64,000 bases of DNA, taken from assembly GCF_003030345.1 (NCBI RefSeq), contig NZ_CP028158.1:2976001-3040000 (forward strand), written 5' to 3'. The position numbers and the translations under genes were made by a program. Position 1 is the first letter of the stretch. Every line of letters begins with the position of its first letter. The DNA is from Plantactinospora sp. BC1 (GTDB lineage: Bacteria > Actinomycetota > Actinomycetes > Mycobacteriales > Micromonosporaceae). This document shows positions 8,057 to 16,779 of this stretch, piece by piece. The notes under the pieces are model-generated. The model was given only the letters and a program-made list of their open reading frames with translations, did no database searches and had not been told where the DNA came from.

Positions 8057-10650
8057 AATTCACCCTCAAGCCGTACCAAGCCGACGCCGTCGCGGCGATG
8101 CTCAGCTCGCTGGAGCGGGCGAAGAACGTGTACGAGCGCGAGAACGTTCCGACGTCCGTGTCCCTGTCCGCGACGACCGGTGCTGGCAAAACCGTGATGG
8201 CCGCCGCGGTGATCGAAGCTCTGTTCTATGGCAACGAGACGTTCGATTTCGAGGCCGACCCGGGCGCCGTCGTCATCTGGTTCTCCTACAGCCCGGACCT
8301 GAACGAGCAGTCGCGGTTCCGGTTGATGGAGGCGTCCGACAAGATCGAGTCGTCCGATCTCGTCGTCATCGAACCGCCGTTCGCCAAGCCGCGGCTCGAC
8401 CCGGGCAAGGTGTACTTCCTCAACACCGGCAAGCTGACGAAGAACTCGCTGCTCACCCGCGGTCACGTCGAGGTGGAGGAGGGTGAAGTTCTTCCCGGTC
8501 TGCATGACGCAGCCCAGCCGGACATGCAGGGGTGGACGATCTGGGAGACGATCGCCAACACGATCAGCGACCCGGACATGACCGTGTACATGATCCTTGA
8601 CGAGGCGCACCGTGGGTTCCGCGCCGACCGCAGTGCGTCCGACAAACCGACCACCGTACGCAAGCTCGTCAACGGCCACTCCGGCTACCCACCGATCCCG
8701 ATCGTCTGGGGCATCTCGGCGACGATCGAGCAATTCCGTAACGCGATGACTGAAGCGGACTCGTCCGACGCGCGCCGGGCGCTGCCGCCGATCGAGGTGG
8801 ACGGGTTCCAAGTGCAGGAGTCCGGCCTCGTCAAAGACACGGTCGTCTTGGAGATCCCCGCCGAGGCTCAAGCGATCGACCTCGTCCTCGTGCGCCGAGC
8901 GGCGAAGAAGTTCCGCGAGGCGAGCGAGCGGTGGGAGAGGTACTGCACCGACCAGGGTCTGCCGGACATAGTTCGGCCGCTGCTGGTCCTGCAAGCGCCG
9001 GCCACGCCGGACCACGACAAGATCGGCGAGGCGATCGACGTCATCTTCGACGAGTTCCCGACACTGCCAGCCGGGTGTATCCGGCACGTGTTCGGCGAGC
9101 ACACTCCCCAGCGGTTCGGTGCGCACGACGTCGACTGGGTCGAGCCCCAGACGGTCGAGGACAAGACGCATATTCGGATCCTGATCGCCAAGGACGCCAT
9201 CTCGACCGGGTGGGACTGCCCGCGGGCCGAGGTGCTCGTGTCCTTCCGCCCGGCGCGCGAGCACACGCACATCACACAGTTGCTCGGCCGGATGGTACGC
9301 AACCCGCTCGCCCGCCGCGTGCCCGGCGATGAGGTGCTCAACTCGGTCGACTGCATCCTGCCGTTCTTCGACCGGACGATGGCCGGCAACGTCGTGAAGT
9401 ACCTGACCGGCAAGATCGACGGAGTCCCGGACGGATCGGGCCGAAAGGCGATCATCGAAGAGTGCAAGCTGCTGCCGAACGCTTCGGTGGACTTCGTCTG
9501 GCCCGTGTGGGATTCGATCCCTACGATGACCGTCCCGCAGCGGGGTGCTGCCCCGGTGAAGCGGCTCGCCTCGCTCGCCCACGCGCTGGCCACCGACGGT
9601 GTGCGTCCCGGGGCGGTGAAGGAAGTCGCCGGGCTAATCCACGCGGCGCTCGATGGGGCGAACGTCGAGTTTGCGTCCAAGGTGAAGGCATCGATGGCGG
9701 AGGTGCTCGCTGTTCGGCTGCAGCAAATTTCCGGCCGACTCGGTAAAGGCAACATCGCGTACGCGGACATCTTCGAACAGGCCGACGAGCGGGCGATCCG
9801 AGCCGCGTTCCAGGACGCCCGCAAGGCGTTCGGCTCGGACATCGCGTCGATGTATGTGGACCACCTGGTGGGCGAAGACGGCGAGGACGACGACCTGCGC
9901 GACGCGTTCATCCGAGCCGCAGCGCTGGCGACCGTCCCGGAGATCCGCGAACGGATCGACGCGCGGGCGAACGAGATCGCGAACACGTTGTTCGCCGAGC
10001 ACCGCGTGGACATCAAGAGCCTGCGTGACGACCGGCAATCCGAGTACGAGGACATCCGGGCGCTGGCGGTCGAGCCGCAAGTGACGTCGCTCGGGCGGCC
10101 GAAGACACGGATCGAGGACTACGTCGAGGTGGACGAAAAGACCGGGCAGTTGGCGCGGGCGCCGTTGGCGCCCAAGCACCTGATGTCCGACGAGCACGGG
10201 CAGGTGCCGATAACGAAGCTGAACGACTGGGAGCGCGAAGTGGTCTTCGCCGAGCTGAAGCGATCTGTCGCGTGGTACCGCAACCCGCCGCGTCAGGCGA
10301 CGGACTCGCTTGGGATCGCGTACCGAGACGGCAGCGGCGACTGGCATTCGATGCACCCGGACTTCATCTTCTTCAGCGAAGTGAACGGCAAGGTCGTCCC
10401 GTCGATCGTCGACCCGCACGGTCACCACCTGGGCGACTCGACGGAGAAGCTGCAAGGGCTCGCGAAGTTCGCCGAGGACCACGGTGCGTCGTTCCACCGG
10501 ATCGAAGCGCTGAGCAGAGTCAGCGGCAACATGCGCGTGCTCGACCTGACGAAGCCCGCCGTTCGCGAGGCGATCTACGCCGGAGGCAAGACGCCGATCG
10601 ATTTCTACGAGTCCCCCATCGCCGACGACTACGACGGACCGGGCTTGTGA
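8053..10650 (+). CDS. Type III Res-like DEAD/DEAH translocase with variant C-terminal nuclease
   Basis: An 865-aa SF2 protein. Walker A is TTGAGKT (41-47), the DEAH box is MILDEAH near residue 184, a motif III-like GISAT follows, and a motif VI-like QLLGRMVRNP is present. This is the layout of type III restriction Res subunits. The C-terminus has a PD pair (HPDF, near 768), but where Res nucleases normally carry E-x-K this protein has VDPHGHH (near 785). The nuclease site is therefore non-canonical, being either an Asp/His variant or catalytically altered. The start overlaps the methyltransferase stop by 4 nt. With the Mod-like partner it probably forms the translocating restriction core of the locus. 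Confidence 0.85.
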   Translation: MKFTLKPYQADAVAAMLSSLERAKNVYERENVPTSVSLSATTGAGKTVMAAAVIEALFYGNETFDFEADPGAVVIWFSYSPDLNEQSRFRLMEASDKIESSDLVVIEPPFAKPRLDPGKVYFLNTGKLTKNSLLTRGHVEVEEGEVLPGLHDAAQPDMQGWTIWETIANTISDPDMTVYMILDEAHRGFRADRSASDKPTTVRKLVNGHSGYPPIPIVWGISATIEQFRNAMTEADSSDARRALPPIEVDGFQVQESGLVKDTVVLEIPAEAQAIDLVLVRRAAKKFREASERWERYCTDQGLPDIVRPLLVLQAPATPDHDKIGEAIDVIFDEFPTLPAGCIRHVFGEHTPQRFGAHDVDWVEPQTVEDKTHIRILIAKDAISTGWDCPRAEVLVSFRPAREHTHITQLLGRMVRNPLARRVPGDEVLNSVDCILPFFDRTMAGNVVKYLTGKIDGVPDGSGRKAIIEECKLLPNASVDFVWPVWDSIPTMTVPQRGAAPVKRLASLAHALATDGVRPGAVKEVAGLIHAALDGANVEFASKVKASMAEVLAVRLQQISGRLGKGNIAYADIFEQADERAIRAAFQDARKAFGSDIASMYVDHLVGEDGEDDDLRDAFIRAAALATVPEIRERIDARANEIANTLFAEHRVDIKSLRDDRQSEYEDIRALAVEPQVTSLGRPKTRIEDYVEVDEKTGQLARAPLAPKHLMSDEHGQVPITKLNDWEREVVFAELKRSVAWYRNPPRQATDSLGIAYRDGSGDWHSMHPDFIFFSEVNGKVVPSIVDPHGHHLGDSTEKLQGLAKFAEDHGASFHRIEALSRVSGNMRVLDLTKPAVREAIYAGGKTPIDFYESPIADDYDGPGL

Positions 10651-10904
10651 CGGCGAGTTGACCTGGGAGGAAGCCGGCGTGCCCAAGCCCGGCCTTGCAC
10701 GACTTGACGGCGCGGCCCTGGCCGGCGCGTCGTGGCAGCGCTGCCGGACCGGCGACCTGCACAACCTGGCTGACGAAGATGCCCAAGTCGGCGTAGTTGA
10801 GGATCGTCACCGTGGTACGCACGAGCGCGCCGCACACTGTGACGCCGCCCTTCGAGAGAGCCTGGAGAATCTGGATGATGAGCACATGCACGGGTCGTAC
10901 CGGT
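10651..10904. other. Junction between defence block and integrase
   Basis: This stretch separates two convergent genes, the Res-like translocase and the integrase. A minus-strand frame runs from GTG at 10891 to 10520, but it would overlap the translocase gene by 130 bp and matches no family I know. An attachment site would be expected near here because it is just downstream of the integrase 3' end. I see no tRNA fragment or obvious direct repeat by eye. Confidence 0.4.
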
Positions 10905-12380
10905 CTACGCCGGCCTTGTCGTCGAGCCACCCCGTCGCGGGACGACTGACGCCGTTGCTTCAGCGGCGGCGTGAGATAGCTCGGGTAGGACATCGCCGTA
11001 AAACTTGGCGGTGAAGTGTGGGCTGGAGTGGCGGAGCCGGTTGGAGATGATCTTCATCTGGACGCCTGCGGCGAGGCCCATGATAGCGGCGCCGTGGCGG
11101 AGGTCGTGGAGCCGGATGGGTGGTAGCCCGGCCCGAGTGGCAAGGTGGTGGAAGTGGTCGGTGACGTCGGCCGGGTGGAGTCGATTACCGCTGGGCGTGG
11201 TGAACACGAGACCGGTAGCGGTCCAGGCGGCACCGGCGGCGAGGCGTTCGCGGTGCTGCCGGGCACGGTGGGCGCGTAGGACGGCGACGGTTTCGGTGTC
11301 GAGGGCGACGGCGGCTTCGCTGTCGGTGGTTTTGGGTGTGTCGATGGCGGTGGCCCAGCCGTGTTGGACGAGTTGCCAACGGACGGTGAGGGTGGCTGCG
11401 TCGAGGTCGAGGTCGTCCCAGTGCAGTCCGCAGGCTTCGCCTCGGCGTAGGCCGGTGAAGGTGATGAGGTGGTAGAGGGCGTAGAGCCGGTCGTTGGCGT
11501 CGTGGGTGTGGTCGAGGAATCGTCCGGTTTGTTCGGGAGTCAAGATCATGACGGGGCTGGGAATTTTGCCAGTGTCGCGCCAGGTCTTGACGCGCTGGTC
11601 GGTCCAGATGGTCGGCCTCGGTGGGCGGGCCGGGGGTAGTTCGACCATGAGGGCGGCGTTGGTGTCGATGAGCCGGTGGCGGCGCATCGCGTCGTTGAGG
11701 GCCTTGCGCAGCGTGGCGTGGATGCGGTGCTGAGTCGCCGGGCCGACGAGGCGCTGACCCTTGACCTGGTCTCGCTTGGCCTGGTCTCGACTGGCGCGAA
11801 GAGTGCCGATGGTGATGTTGCGTTCGCCGATGGCGTCGTACAGGGCGTCGATGTGGCCGGGGCGCAACCGGTCGATGCGCAGGTGCCCGAGGTACGGGAT
11901 CAGGTACAGCCGAACATGGCCTTCGTAGGAACGCAGGGTGCCCTTCTTGATGTTCTTGCGTCCGGCAAGCCAGTCGGCCAGGTACTCCCCCACGGTGGGC
12001 AGTTCGGTCGGGGTGATGTCCAGGTGCAGCGCCCGGCGGATCTGGTCCGGCGTGGGTATGGGTGCGCCGGTCTTGGCGGCGGTTTCGATGAGGTCGCCGG
12101 TCTTGACGGTGGCGTGTGGGTCGGTGGGGTCGGGGACGGCGAGCGCGGCGCGGATGTGGTCCAGGACCGCGTCGGCGTCTACCTGGGTCGGGTACGGGCC
12201 GTGACGCAGCGGCCGACGGCTCCCGTCAGCCCGGGCGGGGACCTCGATCTGCCAGTGCCACTGGCCGTGGCTGCGGGACCAGCCACCGCCGGGCCGGCGA
12301 AGCTGGGGGCAGGAACGCCCCAGTCGCCGGCCCGACGTGGTGTCGCGGCAACCGCAGCGTTTGAAGGTGGATCCCTTCAC
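10905..12380 (-). CDS. Tyrosine site-specific integrase
   Basis: A 491-aa phage/ICE-type tyrosine recombinase. The N-terminal part resembles the Arm-binding plus SAM-like region of actinomycete integrases. The catalytic domain shows the Arg in TGLRRGEA, the HxxR in LHDLRHG, the His in LRHSSPH, and the nucleophile Tyr in AKFYGDV near the C-terminus, so all key residues are present. The start is GTG, overlapping the excisionase stop (GTGA), the usual xis-int coupling in actinomycete integrative elements. It mediates integration and, with the excisionase, excision of the surrounding element. Confidence 0.95.
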   Translation of the reverse strand: MKGSTFKRCGCRDTTSGRRLGRSCPQLRRPGGGWSRSHGQWHWQIEVPARADGSRRPLRHGPYPTQVDADAVLDHIRAALAVPDPTDPHATVKTGDLIETAAKTGAPIPTPDQIRRALHLDITPTELPTVGEYLADWLAGRKNIKKGTLRSYEGHVRLYLIPYLGHLRIDRLRPGHIDALYDAIGERNITIGTLRASRDQAKRDQVKGQRLVGPATQHRIHATLRKALNDAMRRHRLIDTNAALMVELPPARPPRPTIWTDQRVKTWRDTGKIPSPVMILTPEQTGRFLDHTHDANDRLYALYHLITFTGLRRGEACGLHWDDLDLDAATLTVRWQLVQHGWATAIDTPKTTDSEAAVALDTETVAVLRAHRARQHRERLAAGAAWTATGLVFTTPSGNRLHPADVTDHFHHLATRAGLPPIRLHDLRHGAAIMGLAAGVQMKIISNRLRHSSPHFTAKFYGDVLPELSHAAAEATASVVPRRGGSTTRPA

Positions 12381-12808
12381 TCATCGTCTCCTTGGTGCTC
12401 GACGCGGTGCCGCCAGCGGTGGCGGGCGGAGTCCGCTGGTGGCCTGGTCGTTGCATCCACGCTCGCCTCGCCGACGGGATCAAGTCGCCGATCGTCGGCG
12501 GCCAGGGCGGGGCTTTCGAGCAGCAGGAGCTGGAGCAGGCCGGCGACCGGGACGATGATGCGGGTGCCGGCCCGGATCAGTGGTATGGGGAAGGTGTCAG
12601 TGGCGGCGAGCCGGTACGCCTGGGATCGACTGATCCCAAGTACGGAGGCGGCGGTCGCGAGAGTGGTGGTCACGCCCAGGGCACGGAGGCGTTCCTCGGT
12701 CCACACCTCCGCAGCAGTAGACGCGGGTCCGGCGGCGGGGATGGTGGACGTGGCGGTGTTTGCCGTGGCGCGGTAAGGCTGCTCAGTTGGGTTTACGCGG
12801 GTGCTCAT
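12377..12808 (-). CDS. Excisionase / MerR-like helix-turn-helix DNA-binding protein
   Basis: A 143-aa protein. Its centre holds a helix-turn-helix of the excisionase (HTH_17) type: AASVLGISRSQAYRLA followed by FPIPLIRAGTRIIVP, the wing commonly seen in actinomycete Xis proteins. The frame stays open for about 740 nt upstream, but the ATG at 12808 gives the expected size and overlaps the end of the DUF2637 gene. It lies directly upstream of the integrase and overlaps its start. Role: directionality factor for excision, possibly also a repressor. Confidence 0.85.
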   Translation of the reverse strand: MSTRVNPTEQPYRATANTATSTIPAAGPASTAAEVWTEERLRALGVTTTLATAASVLGISRSQAYRLAATDTFPIPLIRAGTRIIVPVAGLLQLLLLESPALAADDRRLDPVGEASVDATTRPPADSARHRWRHRVEHQGDDE

Positions 12809-13715
12809 GATCGAGATGCTCCTGATCGTCTTGGGATGTTTCGGCCTCGCCGGATCGATGGCTGTCGTCCGTTTCGGGTAGATCGGTGGTGCCGGTCGCA
12901 CGGTCGAGTGGGCTGGTGCCCGCCGACCACTGATCGGCTTTCCGCAGCGTCCCTGCCGGTAAAGTTCGGCTGCGCTTGGACCCAGTCGCTGGCAGGGACG
13001 ACTCGGCTTTGAGGGTCTTGAGGAGATCGGAAGCCCGGGTGTTGGAGACGGTGTGCCCGCCGGACCGGAGAGCATCGGCGAGCGCTGCCCGGGTGAGCGG
13101 CTCCCCGTCCGCGGCGAGCCGGTCCCGGACGTGTCGTGCTGCAGGCAGCAGTCCGTCCGCGTCCGGTGAACGATGCGTGGACCACTCGCGATGTTTTGTG
13201 TTGCGGCGGCGGGTCCGTCCGTCCCGTCGATGGCTGGCGCCGGACGAGCGGACGGTCCGAGCGGTGGACCGCTCCCCCACCGGTCTGGCGGGCGGGGCTG
13301 TGTCGATCGGTCCGCAGGACGGCTCAACTTCTGAGGTCCGGTCCGGCTGGTGTGGTGCGGACGGGGTTGTGTTGGTCTGGGTCGCCGTGCCGGCGTAGCC
13401 GAGGGCGACCTTGACCATGACGAGGAACCCAAGCGCCGGCACAGCCGCGGCGATCCAGCCGATCGGCGAGGGCTCAGCCTCGACGACCTGCGCCGCGAGC
13501 GACAGTGTGACCGCACAGCCCAGTACGACCGCTGGGAATCTGGTCGAGACACGGGCGCGTTTGCGGCGGCGCAGTTCGAGTCCGGCTGCGATGGACATCA
13601 GTTCCAGGACGATGGCGTCCGCCCAGGCGAGCCATCCTGGTTGACCGTGTGCTGCGGCGACGTTGTGGACGTGGGTGAAGCTCGCCGCACCGGCGGCCCC
13701 GCCGATCGCGAGCAT
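12783..13715 (-). CDS. DUF2637 / SpdA-like membrane protein
   Basis: A 310-aa protein whose N-terminal half has about three or four hydrophobic segments separated by a short Arg/Lys loop (ELRRRKRAR). This matches DUF2637 proteins, which are common in Streptomyces and Micromonospora integrative plasmids and are often called Spd (spread) proteins. The C-terminal half is polar, with a possible winged-helix-like stretch (LTRAALADALRSGG) near residues 205-240. No start codon exists between the upstream in-frame stop and the ATG at 13715, although the ribosome site GAGGGAG is unusually far (about 18 nt). Its stop overlaps the excisionase start. Role in intramycelial plasmid spread is inferred from the family. 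Confidence 0.75.
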   Translation of the reverse strand: MLAIGGAAGAASFTHVHNVAAAHGQPGWLAWADAIVLELMSIAAGLELRRRKRARVSTRFPAVVLGCAVTLSLAAQVVEAEPSPIGWIAAAVPALGFLVMVKVALGYAGTATQTNTTPSAPHQPDRTSEVEPSCGPIDTAPPARPVGERSTARTVRSSGASHRRDGRTRRRNTKHREWSTHRSPDADGLLPAARHVRDRLAADGEPLTRAALADALRSGGHTVSNTRASDLLKTLKAESSLPATGSKRSRTLPAGTLRKADQWSAGTSPLDRATGTTDLPETDDSHRSGEAETSQDDQEHLDHEHPRKPN

Positions 13716-13737
13716 GATCAGAACCTGGACGGCTCCC

Positions 13738-13878
13738 TCAGCCCGGTCCGTCCGCCGGGGACCGTCCGCATCTTTCTGCGGCGTAGTCGTAGCGAATCAC
13801 CTCCTCCGTCCGGGCCGCAGCGGCGTCGGCACCAAGGGGTGCCGAGATGGTCCGCATTGGGACGGGGATCATTTCCAT
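13738..13878 (-). CDS. Small hypothetical protein
   Basis: A possible 46-aa protein starting MEMIPVPMRT. The ATG at 13878 has GAGAGG just upstream. It ends 22 nt before the DUF2637 gene and lies in the same direction, as small regulatory genes of such elements do. No family is recognised. The frame extends upstream, but the longer form (124 aa) is proline-rich and less protein-like. Low certainty. Confidence 0.35.
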   Translation of the reverse strand: MEMIPVPMRTISAPLGADAAAARTEEVIRYDYAAERCGRSPADGPG

Positions 13879-14108
13879 ACCTCTCAATCTGGTGATCACC
13901 GGGACGGTCGCGCATAGACGCGGGTACCGCCCGGGCGAAGACGCGGGACGATAACTCGGGAAGGGTGGTGTTGGAAGGGATCCGGATCTGTCACGGGACT
14001 GTCCGCGCTGGCAAGTCTCGCCGTGACAGCCGGGTGACAGATCCCCTCTCTTGCTGTCAGCGGAGCCCGCAAGGTATAGGCCGCCTCTTGGTAATCGGCC
14101 GGCACTGC

Positions 14109-14993
14109 TCATGCCGCCTCCGACAATTCGTGTCGCAGGTCGACGACGTACACGGCGAGGTCAACCAGCCGGTACCGCTGGCCGTCTCCGTGCGCGATGG
14201 CCCAGACTGCGTCAGCCGGAGAAAGCCCGGCCGAGGCGGCGTGATCGCGGGCGCCGGTGGCGATCGGCAGCGGCGGCGCCTCGGCGAGCAGACGTCGCAG
14301 GTTGCGTTCCCGGGCGGCGGAGTGCAACCAGCACAGCACCGGCCATGCCCGCCTGATCGTGGCGAACAGTTTCTGGTACCCGATCAGCTTGCCGAGCAGG
14401 ACCGACAGCTGCTCACCGCCCGAGTCGTACTCGACGAAGATCGGCACCTCGGTGCCGTCCTCGGCCCACAGGCCGTATCCGTCCGGTCGTATTCGGGGTT
14501 GGTAGGCGCGCATCAGCCCTGGATCCTCGGGGCTGGTGAAGGCTCCGGCTCGGTCGCACGCCGACTCCGGCAACCAGCGGTGCAGCTCCGCTCCCGGATG
14601 GGTACGGGCGTAACCGGCCAGGTCAGTGAAGAAGCCGTTGATCCCGAGCCGGTGAGCCAGGCTGCGGCTGGAGGTCCAGCGCCGCCGCTCGACACGGGCG
14701 TGATCGCGCCGTGGTGGCCGCTCGTCGCGGGCTGCGGCGACAACCTCGGCGCCGAGCTGGTCGATGACGTAGTGGTACGGGTACGAGCCGCCGTCGGCGC
14801 GTTGGGGCCGGAACCGGGCTACGAGCCGTAGCCGGTGCAGCGTGCGCAGCCGGCGTTGGCAGAAGTCCAACGAGGGGAACAGGGCGTGGGCGATCTGGAA
14901 CGAGGTCAGCACTCCGTGGTCGTACAACCAGCTCAGCAGCACCTGGTCGCGGTTGGTTAGCTGGGACTGGACGCGAAGGACGGGGTCATCCAC
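14109..14993 (-). CDS. Replication-relaxation family protein
   Basis: A 294-aa protein matching the Replic_Relax family of actinomycete integrative plasmids. It has an N-terminal winged-helix region (RDQVLLSWLYDHGVLTSFQI, residues about 15-50, a typical start for the family), then a central region ending in the conserved VEYDSGGEQ-like segment and basic C-terminal helices. Members are thought to take part in replication or relaxation of plasmid DNA. It lies in the same orientation as the DUF2637, excisionase and integrase genes and supports an integrated plasmid-like element. The ATG at 14993 gives a normal family length. Confidence 0.8.
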   Translation of the reverse strand: MDDPVLRVQSQLTNRDQVLLSWLYDHGVLTSFQIAHALFPSLDFCQRRLRTLHRLRLVARFRPQRADGGSYPYHYVIDQLGAEVVAAARDERPPRRDHARVERRRWTSSRSLAHRLGINGFFTDLAGYARTHPGAELHRWLPESACDRAGAFTSPEDPGLMRAYQPRIRPDGYGLWAEDGTEVPIFVEYDSGGEQLSVLLGKLIGYQKLFATIRRAWPVLCWLHSAARERNLRRLLAEAPPLPIATGARDHAASAGLSPADAVWAIAHGDGQRYRLVDLAVYVVDLRHELSEAA

Positions 14994-15373
14994 CGGATCT
15001 CACCTCCGCGTCGGTCCTCATGAAGCGGGTCCCTGGGGAGAGACCCGAGACCATGCAGGGTCTCTCGCAGGACAAGCAGCAGGCGCTGACAGACGCCGTG
15101 ACCTGCGGTGTGAGCGATAGTCGGGGGTCAGTTCGGGGGTCCGGCTGAAGACTGACCCCAACCCGGACGTCAACACGGACGCCCGGACCGAGGTCAAGCC
15201 GGAATCTGTCACCGCCATCGGCCGTAGGCCGAAGCGGCGGAATGAAGAAGTGGGAGAACAACGCAACTCCTTGGTTGAAGGTCTGGACGGCGCCGACAGC
15301 CACGACGTCGTCGTGAGATCGCCGGCCGTACTTCCCGCACGGCCTGATCGAGGCGTGCGGCAGGTAGCCGGCA

Positions 15374-15398
15374 CCCTGCCGGGTCACGCCCGGCAGGG
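15374..15398 (-). terminator. Perfect 10-bp stem hairpin
   Basis: CCCTGCCGGG pairs perfectly with CCCGGCAGGG around a five-base loop. It lies 9 nt past the stop of the small minus-strand membrane frame, the place expected of its terminator. No T-run follows, as is common in high-GC actinomycetes. Confidence 0.55.
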
Positions 15399-15407
15399 CG
15401 GGCCGCG

Positions 15408-15548
15408 CTATCGGCGGCCGAGAAGTGTCACTGTGGAGGTGTCAACGAACAGGTAGGCCGGGATACCGGCCAGCATGAAGCGGATAAGGGCAGCAGCGGT
15501 CAGCACGACCGCGAGCAGCACAGTCGCGCAGACGAAGATGGACAGCAA
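15408..15548 (-). CDS. Small membrane protein, possibly frameshifted
   Basis: A 46-aa frame with one clear transmembrane stretch (FVCATVLLAVVLTAAALI) and a polar tail ending TLLGRR. The only in-frame start is TTG at 15548 with no good ribosome site. A GTG in another frame just upstream would fuse naturally if one base were shifted, suggesting a frameshift or an upstream start I cannot see. A hairpin follows the stop. It may be a small membrane gene of the integrative element. Confidence 0.3.
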   Translation of the reverse strand: MLSIFVCATVLLAVVLTAAALIRFMLAGIPAYLFVDTSTVTLLGRR

Positions 15549-16122
15549 TGGACAGGGCGGTTGACGGTCGCACCGGTGCCCGAATTCGTCACAGCCCGTG
15601 ACAGGAGACTCCTACAGCCGCGCAACATCGCGGCGGCAGGGTAGGGCTTCGGTTCAACCCGCCGGGAGAAGATCCTTCATCTCAGCCCTCCTGTAGCTCG
15701 CTCGACACCCGTCGCCGACCTGCTCGCACGGACTCAGCACGAAAGCAAGCGCTCCCACGGAGCGCCCACCCATCGACCTCTGAAGCCCGGCGATCAAGGC
15801 CGTCGCACGGGGAACGTCCATCCAGTACCTCTCGGCCGAGCTTCCTTGTCAAGGCCATTCAGCTGCTGCGATACAGCTCACGAGCCTCGTCGGCAACGTT
15901 GATCGTGCAGGGCCGCATCGATCCGTCCGGGCGAGTACGCGATGGTCCGACGGCGGTGCCCAGAATCCGGGGAAACCAGATGTGCCAACTATTCCGCGAT
16001 GCTCCGTCCGCTTGTCCTTCCGTCGTCGCGGGACGCCCGGCCATCTCGTCTGCGAACCGGTAACCTTCGCGCACCCCAGACCCCCGTAGATCACTCTGCG
16101 TGTCCAGGGGCACAATCGAGAT

Positions 16123-16779
16123 GTGATCGCGAGCGTGTTCTTCGATGTGGGCGAGACGATCGTCGACGAGTCCCGGGAGTACGGGACCTGGGCGGACTGG
16201 CTCGGTGTACCGCGCCACACCTTCTCCGCTGTCTTCGGGGCGGTGATCGCTCGGGGCCTCGACTACCGGGAGACGTTCCAGGTGTTCCGGCCAGGGTTCG
16301 ACCTGGCCGTGGAGCGGGAGCGCCGCACGGCGGCGGGACAGCCGGAGTCGTTCACCGAGGAGGACCTGTACCCGGATGCCCGACCCTGCCTCGCCGCGCT
16401 GGGCGAGTCGGGGCTGCGCGTCGGCCTGGCCGGCAACCAGACCGCACGAGCGGAGACGATCCTGCGTGCCCTGGGCCTGCCGGTCGACGTCATCGGCACC
16501 TCGGACGGGTGGGGTGTGGAGAAGCCGTCCGCTGCGTTCTTCGAACGGGTGGTGGCCGAGGCGGGCTGCCCGGCGGGTCAGGTGCTCTACGTCGGCGACC
16601 GGTTGGACAACGACATCCGACCGGCGCAGGAGGCGGGGATCGCGACCGCCCTGGTCCGTCGCGGCCCGTGGGGGTACATCCTCGACGACAGGGCGGTCAG
16701 CGACCGCTGCCTGTTCCAGCTCGACTCGCTGGCCGAGCTGCCCGACCTCGTTCGCAAGCACAATGAGTCGGCCGGCTAA
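16123..16779 (+). CDS. HAD-superfamily hydrolase
   Basis: A 218-aa haloacid-dehalogenase-like hydrolase. Motif I is FFDVGETI (the first Asp is the nucleophile; the second Asp of the usual DxD is replaced by Gly, and DVGET is common in this subfamily). The motif II-like GNQT, motif III Lys in VEKPS, and motif IV GDRLDND are all present. The insertion after motif I fits a C1 cap. It is probably a small-molecule phosphatase, perhaps acting on a nucleotide or sugar phosphate. The start is GTG. It converges on the XRE regulator gene with a 4-nt overlap of the stops and may belong functionally to the downstream biosynthetic cluster (inference). Confidence 0.85.
   Translation: MIASVFFDVGETIVDESREYGTWADWLGVPRHTFSAVFGAVIARGLDYRETFQVFRPGFDLAVERERRTAAGQPESFTEEDLYPDARPCLAALGESGLRVGLAGNQTARAETILRALGLPVDVIGTSDGWGVEKPSAAFFERVVAEAGCPAGQVLYVGDRLDNDIRPAQEAGIATALVRRGPWGYILDDRAVSDRCLFQLDSLAELPDLVRKHNESAG

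Larger units (their letters stand above)
14994..16122. other. Non-coding or decayed end of integrative element
   Basis: About 1.1 kb between the replication-relaxation gene and the HAD gene. It contains a short membrane-protein frame (15408-15548), a perfect hairpin at 15374-15398, and near-repeated stretches around 15121-15140. Minus-strand frames of 118-133 aa across 14986-15387 are unlike proteins. No relaxase, TraB/FtsK gene, tRNA or origin is recognisable, so this may be a decayed element end or its control region. Confidence 0.4.

Noticed and set aside
7870-9582. 570-aa minus-strand frame opposite the Res-like gene
   Set aside because: Antisense shadow; the plus strand carries clear helicase motifs and this frame shows repetitive Arg/Val/Asp composition.
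10520-10993. Minus-strand frame in the gap after the integrase
   Set aside because: It overlaps the end of the translocase gene antisense, matches no family, and the start is unclear; kept only as a note on the gap.
12392-13012. 206-aa plus-strand frame across the excisionase and DUF2637 genes
   Set aside because: Antisense to genes with recognised families and with glycine/arginine-rich composition.
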